From assembly GCA_018304445.1 (NCBI GenBank), contig JAGVWD010000049.1:1-9904 (forward strand): 9,904 nucleotides of DNA, written 5' to 3'. The position numbers were made by a program, and so were the translations under genes. The notes beneath the pieces are model-generated. The model did no database searches and was not told the origin of the DNA. It saw only the letters and a program-made list of their open reading frames with translations. This DNA comes from Candidatus Iainarchaeum sp. (GTDB taxonomy: Archaea > Iainarchaeota > Iainarchaeia > Iainarchaeales > JAXPJC01). Shown in pieces: positions 4,366 to 9,904 of the stretch. The number at the start of each line of letters is the position of its first letter. Positions within the stretch are counted from its first letter, which is position 1.

Positions 4366-4943
4366 GCCCAAAAAAATCAGATTCGCCCATAAAGGCGTTC
4401 AGATTCAGAAAATTTGTCCTCGGCTTTGCTATTGGAATAATTTTTACTCTCTTTGTTTTTTATGGAATAAGGACTTTTTATGAAGAGCCAGACTGGAATA
4501 AAATGTGCGCAGGCAGAGACCCGTATGCATATCCTATCGGGAAAGAGCCTTTTACAATCAACCAATCGCGTTGCGAAGCTTTGGTGGGAACAATTGACGA
4601 CTTGCAATGTGAACCGCAATACCGGACTTCGATATACAATAGCACACTTGACTGCTATGTGCCAATTTGCAACACCTGCCAGCAGGAATTTGATGATGCA
4701 AGAGAAAAATACGATAGCAATGTATTCATAATCTCAATTGTTGCAGGTGCGGCAGCATTAATCATAGGAGTTATTCTTGGCGTTGAGGCAGTTGGCTCCG
4801 GCCTGATGTTTGGAGGAGTGCTTACAATAATGGTTGGCGTTATAAGAAATTGGGGGCATCTTGGCAATATAGTTAGATTTGCCATACTTGGGATAGTTTT
4901 AGCTGGTTTAATCTGGATAGGATACAAGAAACTTAAAGATTAG
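4362..4943 (+). CDS. Cys-rich four-helix membrane protein, unknown function
   Basis: This 193-residue protein has a basic N-terminus, a first helix at about 18-36, an outer loop of some 80 residues, then three closely spaced helices at about 121-140, 144-161 and 170-188, ending in KKLKD. The positive-inside rule places both ends in the cytosol. The outer loop carries six cysteines (49, 71, 83, 98, 103 and 106, including CNTC) and sequons NQS and NST, so it is probably a disulfide-stabilised, perhaps glycosylated outer domain; CNTC is CxxC-like but not proof of redox activity. I do not recognise the family. The gene overlaps L10e by 4 nt and probably depends on its transcript. It ends about 85 nt before the protease gene. 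Confidence 0.75.
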   Translation: MSPKKSDSPIKAFRFRKFVLGFAIGIIFTLFVFYGIRTFYEEPDWNKMCAGRDPYAYPIGKEPFTINQSRCEALVGTIDDLQCEPQYRTSIYNSTLDCYVPICNTCQQEFDDAREKYDSNVFIISIVAGAAALIIGVILGVEAVGSGLMFGGVLTIMVGVIRNWGHLGNIVRFAILGIVLAGLIWIGYKKLKD

Positions 4944-4986
4944 CTCTGTTCTTAACTCAATATGATGAGTTTATCGTATAACAAAA

Positions 4987-4996
4987 TTTATATAAA
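4987..4996 (+). promoter_or_regulatory. TATA box of the subtilase gene
   Basis: TTTATATAAA is centred near 4991, placing transcription start near 5017. The in-frame ATG at 4997 abuts the box and would lie upstream of the RNA, so the ATG at 5030 is preferred. Confidence 0.65.
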
Positions 4997-5029
4997 ATGC
5001 ACCATTATTTGTCTAAAAACAGGCTTAGA

Positions 5030-6187
5030 ATGAAAAAAACTTACTTCATCTTATCAGTGATGTTTCTGATAGTAGGGCTTATGCTAGTTGCTGCGCCAAA
5101 GGAGGGCAAAAGGGTTATTGCCCATAACGAGAAGGAAATTGGAGCTGCTTTGGAAAAAGGTTGTAAAGTAGTAAGTAACGCCAGAACGTTAAAGGCACTG
5201 CAATGCCCTGAAAATGCAGCATCTGAATTAGGCCTGCAGGAAGACATCAGGATGTTTGCAATGGACGCAAAGGCAAATACACAAATAAGGAGCAATTTAG
5301 TGCAGGCATCAGGAAATGTCGGAACTGGCAGGAAAATAGTGGTTCTTGACACAGGTTACAATTACAACCATCCTGAATTAAGCTCTAGTTACCTAGGAGG
5401 GAAGGATTTTGTCAATAATGACAACGATCCGATTGATGACAACGGGCATGGAAGCCATGTTGCGGGCATAATTACAGCAGATGGAATAAACACAAACGCC
5501 AAGGGAGTTGCACCTGGTGCAGGAGTAATATCTGGAAAGGTTCTTGACTCTTCAGGCTCTGGTTATTTCAGCGATGTTGTTGCTGCGGTATATTGGGCGG
5601 TAGATGGTGAGGACGGAGTTGCAGGCGATGTCTGCAACACAGACAATTCAACAAACCAAACTACCTGCACTAATGATGACTTCAATGCAGATGCGATAAG
5701 CATCAGTTTGGGAACATCACCACCTTACACATACAAAGGATTTTGCGATAATGTCTTGCCAGATTTGACAAGTGCAATTAAATACGCAAGAAATAGAAAT
5801 GTAATCGTTGTTGTGGCAGCAGGCAACAGCGGAAGCTCAGGTGTTTCGATTCCGGGGTGCATAAGCTATTCTGCAACAGTTGGTGCAGTAGACAGCAGGG
5901 ATAAAATAGCCTCATGGTCTGGAAAAGGAAATGCAGTTGATATCTCAGCTCCTGGCGTAAGCATATATTCGTCTTGGCTTGGAACATCTTACAAGACGGC
6001 AAGCGGCACAAGCATGGCAACTCCCATGGTAAGCGGAACAGCAGCTTTAGTCAAATTTGCCCATCCAGAATATACAGCAGCCCAAGTAGAAAGTGCATTG
6101 TTCAATACAGCCAAAGATTTAGGAAAGGCGGGCAAAGACACGAGTTATGGTTGGGGCAGAGTCGATGCGTACAAAGCAGTAAACTAA
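5030..6187 (+). CDS. Secreted subtilisin-family serine protease (S8)
   Basis: From the chosen start this is a 385-residue preproenzyme. Residues 1-22 are a Sec signal (MKKTYFILSVMFL and more hydrophobic residues), about 24-85 a short propeptide, and the rest one S8 catalytic domain. The triad is plain: Asp107 in VVLDTG, His140 in NGHGSHVAG and Ser328 in GTSMATP, with oxyanion Asn266 in AAGNSG. It should cut proteins outside the cell. A small insertion bears Cys202 and Cys213 around sequons, and Cys239 and Cys277 add possible disulfides. No C-terminal anchor or sorting domain follows, so it is probably released. It starts a new unit after the membrane gene and meets the flavoprotein gene tail to tail, 4 nt apart. 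The longer start at 4997 is disfavoured by the promoter position. Confidence 0.93.
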   Translation: MKKTYFILSVMFLIVGLMLVAAPKEGKRVIAHNEKEIGAALEKGCKVVSNARTLKALQCPENAASELGLQEDIRMFAMDAKANTQIRSNLVQASGNVGTGRKIVVLDTGYNYNHPELSSSYLGGKDFVNNDNDPIDDNGHGSHVAGIITADGINTNAKGVAPGAGVISGKVLDSSGSGYFSDVVAAVYWAVDGEDGVAGDVCNTDNSTNQTTCTNDDFNADAISISLGTSPPYTYKGFCDNVLPDLTSAIKYARNRNVIVVVAAGNSGSSGVSIPGCISYSATVGAVDSRDKIASWSGKGNAVDISAPGVSIYSSWLGTSYKTASGTSMATPMVSGTAALVKFAHPEYTAAQVESALFNTAKDLGKAGKDTSYGWGRVDAYKAVN

Positions 6188-6191
6188 AAGT

Positions 6192-7076
6192 TTATTTTCT
6201 AACAAACTTATAGGCGCTTTCGGCAGCGGCCCACGCCTGTGCGATTATTTCCGGCGCCATTGCGTTTTTTGTTGAGAGAACTTCCCCGCAGGCAAATATC
6301 CCTTTATGGGAAGTTTTCATTTCCGAATCGACTACAATTCCATCACTAATTTGCACTGGGGCTTTTAGAAATGATAATTGAGGCGCACCCCGCTGTGTTA
6401 AGACCAGCCCGGATAATTTTATTTGTTGCCCTCTATCGAGCATTATCGACTCAAGCGATAATGAACCAATTACTTGCTTGATGTTTGTATTTAGATGCTG
6501 CTCAATGCGAAGAGTCCTATTTAATCTTTCATTTGCCAGAGGAGTTGCATTTAATCTGGGAGATGAGGATATCAGATGGACCTTTTCACACGAATTTGCA
6601 AGCCATAATGCGACAGCCGCCGCTCTTTGATCATGACCGTTTACTGCAACAATTCCGCCTTTAAGCTGCCCATAATCTGTAATTGGATTTGTTGTGATGC
6701 CTTTTCCAAGAAATTCTTCCTCGCCCATTACTTCAAGCATCTTTGCAGGCCTTCCGCATGCAATAATAACCACCTTCGCCTTGTGTTTTTCTCCTGAATG
6801 GTCTGTGACATTAAATAAAGTGAAGCCCGACCTAATTTCTATTATTTCGGCTTCACGGGATTCGACTCCCAGCGATGCAGCCTGTTCTGCAAGTTTCTTT
6901 GCAAGCTCTGGCCCAAAGACAGCCCCGACACCTGGCAGCGTGTCGATTATCGGTGTTTCAAGAAGGCTGCCCCCAAGACGCCTCGAAACTAACATTGTCG
7001 AAAGATTATGCTGCCGACAAGCAACTGCAGCAGATAGCCCTGCCAGTCCGCCGCCGACTATTAGCACATCATGCAT
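6192..7076 (-). CDS. Thioredoxin-reductase-like FAD protein lacking the CxxC
   Basis: This 294-residue protein has the TrxB-type layout: an FAD Rossmann motif VLIVGGGLAG (4-13), a central nucleotide domain, and a C-terminal GIFACGEV (259-266), the usual second FAD motif (normally GIFAAGDV). The region that normally carries the redox pair CAxC reads TTNPITDYG (about 129-137), so the dithiol is missing. The NADPH motif GGGDSA is replaced by NGHDQRAA (146-153), and the HRR phosphate-binding motif is absent. It is therefore a flavoprotein but not a standard thioredoxin reductase; it may use another electron partner or act as a ferredoxin-linked or regulatory relative. ATG 7076 is preferred over TTG 7097 because a TATA box lies about 24 nt upstream. 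It diverges from endoQ. Confidence 0.8.
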   Translation of the reverse strand: MHDVLIVGGGLAGLSAAVACRQHNLSTMLVSRRLGGSLLETPIIDTLPGVGAVFGPELAKKLAEQAASLGVESREAEIIEIRSGFTLFNVTDHSGEKHKAKVVIIACGRPAKMLEVMGEEEFLGKGITTNPITDYGQLKGGIVAVNGHDQRAAAVALWLANSCEKVHLISSSPRLNATPLANERLNRTLRIEQHLNTNIKQVIGSLSLESIMLDRGQQIKLSGLVLTQRGAPQLSFLKAPVQISDGIVVDSEMKTSHKGIFACGEVLSTKNAMAPEIIAQAWAAAESAYKFVRK

Positions 7077-7095
7077 AGAACTTTTTTGATTCACC

Positions 7096-7104
7096 AATAT
7101 TTAA
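7096..7104 (-). promoter_or_regulatory. TATA box of the TrxR-like gene
   Basis: The minus strand reads TTAAATATT, centred about 24 nt before ATG 7076, which supports a leaderless transcript. Confidence 0.5.
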
Positions 7105-7114
7105 TCTTTGCCAG

Positions 7115-7127
7115 TAATAATTATTAA
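7115..7127 (+). promoter_or_regulatory. TATA-like box of the endoQ gene
   Basis: TAATAATTATTAA, nearly palindromic, is centred about 29 nt before the ATG at 7150. It could serve either direction of this divergent intergenic region. Confidence 0.45.
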
Positions 7128-7149
7128 CTATCCATAAAACACTAGCTTC

Positions 7150-7377
7150 ATGCGCCAATATATCGACCTTCACATCCATGGCAGGTATGCCCGTGCAACA
7201 AGCAGGGATTTGGGGATCAATACGCTAGAGAAATGGGGAAAAACAAAAGGCCTGACTATTTTGGGAACAGGCGACTTTACGCACCCGAAATGGTTTGATG
7301 AAATTACAAAGCTGACAAAAGAAGATGAAAATGGAATTCTTTCTTCCAAAGGCGGAATTCTTCCAAAGGCGGAATGA
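7150..7377 (+). CDS. endoQ: Endonuclease Q, N-terminal piece (gene split by frameshift)
   Basis: This 75-residue piece is the start of the PHP domain of endonuclease Q, an archaeal repair enzyme that cuts DNA 5' of deaminated bases such as uracil and hypoxanthine. It shows the metal ligands DLHIHGRY (His8, His10) and GTGDFTHP (Asp42, His45), with RATSRD between, as in EndoQ. The frame then stops at TGA (7375-7377) because the preceding 17-bp unit is present twice; the last residues (ILPKAE) are out-of-frame product. With one unit removed it reads on into the downstream piece, giving about 412 residues, close to normal length. Alone it lacks most of the active site. Its stop overlaps the next ATG by 4 nt. 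The ATG at 7150 is supported by the promoter spacing. Confidence 0.85.
   Translation: MRQYIDLHIHGRYARATSRDLGINTLEKWGKTKGLTILGTGDFTHPKWFDEITKLTKEDENGILSSKGGILPKAE
7341..7375 (+). repeat. 17-bp tandem duplication inside endoQ
   Basis: TCTTCCAAAGGCGGAAT occurs at 7342-7358 and again at 7359-7375, exactly. As 17 is not a multiple of 3, it shifts the endoQ frame. Deleting one unit restores the open frame GILSSKGGMKFIWQTEIS across the join. Confidence 0.95.
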
Positions 7378-8405
7378 AATTTATCTGGCAGACCGAGATT
7401 TCTTTTATTTTCACTCAAGGTGGCAAAGGAAGAAGAGTGCATCTTGTTGTTCTTGCACCAAATAGGCAGGTTGTCGAGCAAATCATTGAGGCGATGCTAA
7501 AAAGGGGGAGAGTTGACTATGATGGAAGACCGGTTTTTGGAATGAGCTGCATAGAGTTTGTTGATTTGATGATGGGCATTTCAAAAGACATTGAAATAAT
7601 TCCTGCGCATGCATGGACACCTTGGTTTAGCGTCTTTGGCTCGAACTCTGGTTTTAATAGCTTAAAAGAATGCTTTGAGGAAAAAGAAAGATTCATTCAT
7701 TCAATCGAAACAGGAATGTCTTCAGACCCTGCAATGAACTGGAGGCTAAGCCAGCTTGATGGAATAACTTTGACTTCAAACTCGGATGCTCATAGCTTCT
7801 GGCCTTGGAGAATAGGAAGGGAATGCAATGTCATGGATATTGAAGAATTGAGTTATGACGCCATAATCAAAAGCATAAGGACACAGAATAATTTTGTTGA
7901 AACTATAGAAGTTGACCCTGGCTATGGAAAATACCATTTTGACGGCCATAGAGCTTGCAATGTGTCCTTGTCGCCAAAGGAAACAAATAAGCTCGAAGGA
8001 ATCTGCCCAGTGTGCAAAAAAAAATTAACCATAGGCGTGCTAAGCCGCATTGAGGAATTGGCTGACAGAAAAGAAGGGTTTGTGCCAACAGGCGCAGTAC
8101 CTTTTAGAAAACTGCTTCCCTTAAGCGAGGTAATTGCCGCCGCAAATGGATGGCCTGTTGCAGGCAAAAAAACCTGGGAAATTTACAATAAGCTTCTTTT
8201 GACTTTTGGAAATGAATTTGCCGCGTTGCTTGATGCAGGCAAAGAAGAGCTTCCTAAAGTCGTAAATGAAAAAACATACAAGGCAATTCTCGCAAACCGC
8301 CAAGGAAAAATAAAAGTAAAGCCGGGCTACGACGGATTGTATGGCATTCCCTTGATAGAAGAAACAACAGTTTCCAAAGAGGTTAAGACCCTCGACGAGT
8401 TTTGA
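7374..8405 (+). CDS. endoQ: Endonuclease Q, main piece (gene split by frameshift)
   Basis: This 343-residue frame holds the rest of EndoQ. It has the remaining PHP metal-site motifs: Glu8 in TEIS, His23, His79 in IIPAHAWTPW, and SNSDAH (136-140). It also has the EndoQ blocks ETGMSSDPAMNWR and GKYHFDGHRACNV, a zinc site with Cys195, Cys211 and Cys214 (CPVC), and the C-terminal PGYDGLYGIP. These cover nearly the whole family pattern, so the identity is firm. The ATG at 7374 may arise only from the duplication: it overlaps the upstream TGA as ATGA, so ribosomes could reinitiate and make a second chain. A split enzyme from two chains is possible but unproven. The 3' end overlaps the DUF1461 gene (opposite strand) by 23 nt. 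No other decay is seen, so the lesion is recent or an assembly artefact. Confidence 0.9.
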   Translation: MKFIWQTEISFIFTQGGKGRRVHLVVLAPNRQVVEQIIEAMLKRGRVDYDGRPVFGMSCIEFVDLMMGISKDIEIIPAHAWTPWFSVFGSNSGFNSLKECFEEKERFIHSIETGMSSDPAMNWRLSQLDGITLTSNSDAHSFWPWRIGRECNVMDIEELSYDAIIKSIRTQNNFVETIEVDPGYGKYHFDGHRACNVSLSPKETNKLEGICPVCKKKLTIGVLSRIEELADRKEGFVPTGAVPFRKLLPLSEVIAAANGWPVAGKKTWEIYNKLLLTFGNEFAALLDAGKEELPKVVNEKTYKAILANRQGKIKVKPGYDGLYGIPLIEETTVSKEVKTLDEF

Positions 8406-9039
8406 GTTTTTTATCGCTTGAACGTATTATGAATGCCCCTAGCAAAAATAAAACTACTGCAGCGAAAAGGACTTTAATCAATGTTGTAAAGAAAACATCG
8501 TAATGCAGCTGAAAGGTATAAACGCGCAAAAGCGCAGAAGGATAGGGAAACAGGTAATTTCCCTGCGGGAAAAGGACTACATGGAACAAATCAAATAAAG
8601 GCTCGAAAAATAAAGAGGCGATGCCAATTACTGCCACAAATAGCAAGGCAGTTATTCCCGCAGCTTTGTAAACTCTGCCAATATCTCTAAATGGATTTTT
8701 GCTTTTCCAGGCAAGAAAACCCATTAGAATTAGCCATAGACCTACAAGCATTCTTCTAACATTTATTGCAAATCTTATTCTGTATTTTACATCTTCCATG
8801 TGGCTTATTTCTGCTGGCGTCAAATAAGAGAGATTCAAATTAGGAATTTTATTTTCATCGAAGAGAAGAACCGCTTCAGTCATGTTGTCTGGAAGAAAAG
8901 TGCCTTCACGCTCATAAATCCCAAGCCTCTTGAATTCGCTTTTGTAAAACGACCTGTCAAAAAATGTCGATTCGAAGGCCAAAAGACACGTTAATATTGT
9001 GGTGGTAATTGCCAATGCAATTATGAAATATTTGTTCAT
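8383..9039 (-). CDS. DUF1461 / TIGR01906 (Lit-like) integral membrane protein
   Basis: This 218-residue protein has four predicted helices (about 5-22, 94-112, 127-145 and 183-205) and a large outer loop between the first two. The motif LTPAEISHMEDVK (73-85) and the segment FHVVLFPQGNYLFP (152-165) are those of the DUF1461 family, with conserved His80 and His153. The bacterial member Lit transfers an acyl chain within lipoproteins to make lyso-lipoproteins; the family also occurs in archaea, where no role is established that I know of. So membrane-lipid or lipoprotein modification is an inference. The ATG at 9039 is followed directly by the signal-anchor helix. It diverges from nurA, and its 3' end overlaps endoQ by 23 nt. 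Confidence 0.8.
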   Translation of the reverse strand: MNKYFIIALAITTTILTCLLAFESTFFDRSFYKSEFKRLGIYEREGTFLPDNMTEAVLLFDENKIPNLNLSYLTPAEISHMEDVKYRIRFAINVRRMLVGLWLILMGFLAWKSKNPFRDIGRVYKAAGITALLFVAVIGIASLFFEPLFDLFHVVLFPQGNYLFPYPSALLRVYTFQLHYDVFFTTLIKVLFAAVVLFLLGAFIIRSSDKKLKTRRGS

Positions 9040-9049
9040 TAATGGAAAT

Positions 9050-9058
9050 CTTTAAGTG
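9050..9058 (+). promoter_or_regulatory. TATA-like box of nurA
   Basis: CTTTAAGTG is centred about 28 nt before ATG 9081, consistent with a leaderless transcript. Confidence 0.4.
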
Positions 9059-9062
9059 CCCT

Positions 9063-9072
9063 GTAATAAATT
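9063..9072 (-). promoter_or_regulatory. TATA-like box of the DUF1461 gene
   Basis: The minus strand reads AATTTATTA, centred about 29 nt before the ATG at 9039. It interleaves with the nurA promoter, so the two genes share a 41-bp divergent control region. Confidence 0.4.
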
Positions 9073-9080
9073 TTGCGAAA

Positions 9081-9904
9081 ATGGACGGCATAATAAGGCA
9101 GCTGCAAAAAATCCTAGGACGTGCCGGGGGAACAGAGATGTTTGTTGAAAAACCAGGCAGCCGATCAGTGCCTTTTTCCCTTGAAAATTTTCGAACACTG
9201 CCAAACACAATTTCAAGGAAAACTTTTTTTGTTGACGGAGGACAGGCCGTTCTTTTCGAAACAGCCGAGATGGTAATTGGCTTAATTAGAATAGCGGTCA
9301 TAAGCCAGAATGGAGCAGAAACAAATTTAGTGCAAAGAGAGCAATATTATATCATCATTCATACAATTATGACAGAAAATGGGCTTCTCTACGAAGCTGT
9401 AATCGAAGGAAAATCCTTCATAATAAATCCGCATGATGCTGCATTAAAGGATGGAATTGTTAGGGCTAATCTTTCAAAAGCCCTTGATGTCATTAGAAAA
9501 ATGAAAGAATTTGAAGCTGCATCAAAATTGCCAGAAGAAATTCTCGTCGTCTTGGATGGAGAATTAGATGCAAAAGCAGAACTTGAAAAAAAAGCAATTG
9601 AAAAACTTAAAGAAAATGTCATTGGACTTGTGAAATCCCAATCCCTGCTTACAAATACCGGTGCGTCACTTTATATGTCCTTGACGGATATGGCACCAGA
9701 CAGCTCATGGTGGTATTGGCCAATTATCAAGAACTCCAAAGTTGACTGGATTGTTTCAAGATTGTCCGCAGAAGCATACCAGCCTTATAGGATTGATTTT
9801 CTGCCAGATGCAAAAAAAGAAGAAATTCTTGCAGTCATGCGCGCATGCTCACAAGACCTATCGCTCCCAGGCTATCCTTATGGGCTTTTAGTTGCAGACC
9901 AGTA
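9081..9904 (+). CDS. nurA: NurA-type nuclease, 3' end cut by window
   Basis: The frame from ATG 9081 is open for 274 codons to the window end. It matches the NurA domain: an early acidic motif FFVDGGQ (Asp52, metal ligand), a second VVLDGEL (Asp159), then a GLVKSQSLL strand-helix with Lys185, a WYWPIIK block and later YRIDFLP and LPGYPYGLLVAD near the C-terminus. NurA is a 5'-3' nuclease that works with the HerA helicase to resect DNA ends for recombination. The first 45 residues are not conserved. A TATA-like box lies about 28 nt upstream; no Shine-Dalgarno is evident. HerA is not in the window and may lie downstream. With EndoQ nearby this looks like a small repair neighbourhood. Assignment rests on motif pattern, so a related NurA-fold nuclease is possible. 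Confidence 0.75.
   Translation, partial: MDGIIRQLQKILGRAGGTEMFVEKPGSRSVPFSLENFRTLPNTISRKTFFVDGGQAVLFETAEMVIGLIRIAVISQNGAETNLVQREQYYIIIHTIMTENGLLYEAVIEGKSFIINPHDAALKDGIVRANLSKALDVIRKMKEFEAASKLPEEILVVLDGELDAKAELEKKAIEKLKENVIGLVKSQSLLTNTGASLYMSLTDMAPDSSWWYWPIIKNSKVDWIVSRLSAEAYQPYRIDFLPDAKKEEILAVMRACSQDLSLPGYPYGLLVADQ

Noticed and set aside
4377..4927. Minus-strand ORFs opposite the Cys-rich membrane protein
   Set aside because: They are shadows of the real frame and have no start signals or domain pattern.
4997..5029. Upstream in-frame ATG of the protease as its start
   Set aside because: It abuts the TATA box and precedes the expected transcription start; the ATG at 5030 gives a clean signal peptide.
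6694..7089. Long plus-strand ORF opposite the flavoprotein
   Set aside because: It is an antisense shadow rich in Ser and Pro, with a strongly supported gene on the other strand.
7077..7097. TTG start for the flavoprotein at 7097
   Set aside because: It would add seven unlike residues upstream of the FAD motif; the TATA box favours ATG 7076.
8957..9301. Minus-strand ORF opposite the start of nurA
   Set aside because: The plus frame has NurA motifs and a promoter; the minus frame overlaps the DUF1461 gene start and shows no family features.

Overview
This window is archaeal DNA, from an AT-rich genome. Directly seen support: a 50S ribosomal protein L10e gene, two class III (archaeal type IV pilin-like) signal peptides, an intron-containing tRNA-Tyr(GUA) with the archaeal C1-G72 pair, TATA-box promoters, and members of archaeal DNA-repair families (EndoQ, NurA). 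The small overlapping genes, many membrane or secreted proteins, and probable leaderless transcripts would suit a DPANN-type archaeon, but that placement is inference.

Layout. 1-76: start of a secreted or membrane protein on the minus strand, cut by the window edge. 77-985: a decayed stretch with a frameshifted ORF (216-586), two back-to-back perfect inverted repeats (324-411), and the remains of the 5' end of a valyl-tRNA synthetase gene (680-827, minus) with a stop and a frameshift; a CCCCT/AGGGG hairpin motif lies on each side of the valS remnant. 985-1665: a RelE/ParE-type toxin and its upstream winged-helix antitoxin candidate (minus), with an AT-rich promoter and a terminator. 1718-1839: tRNA-Tyr (minus) with a 50-nt intron at 37/38. 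1840-2460: a GNAT-like C-terminal remnant between two near-identical 17-bp repeats, then a small frameshifted gene. 2498-3781: three overlapping genes, two of them class III pilin-like proteins, forming a probable pilus or surface-filament operon. 3841-4943: L10e overlapping by 4 nt a Cys-rich four-helix membrane protein. 5030-6187: a secreted subtilisin-family protease. 6192-7076 (minus): a thioredoxin-reductase-like flavoprotein without the redox CxxC. 7150-8405: an endonuclease Q gene split by a 17-bp tandem duplication. 8383-9039 (minus): a DUF1461 (Lit-like) membrane protein. 9081-end: the first 274 codons of a NurA-type nuclease.

How the genes may work together. The clearest themes are a cell-surface block (pilins, Cys-rich membrane protein, secreted protease, DUF1461 protein) and a DNA-repair block (EndoQ, NurA). 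A promoter rule emerges: in most transcription-unit lead genes a TATA-like box is centred about 24-29 nt upstream of the start codon, so transcripts should start at or next to the ATG. This rule was used to choose starts (for example 3841 for L10e, 5030 for the protease, 7076 for the flavoprotein). The most striking single observation is the endoQ duplication: removing one 17-bp copy restores a continuous conserved protein, and the duplication creates an ATGA stop/start overlap. No CRISPR array or complete insertion sequence was seen.
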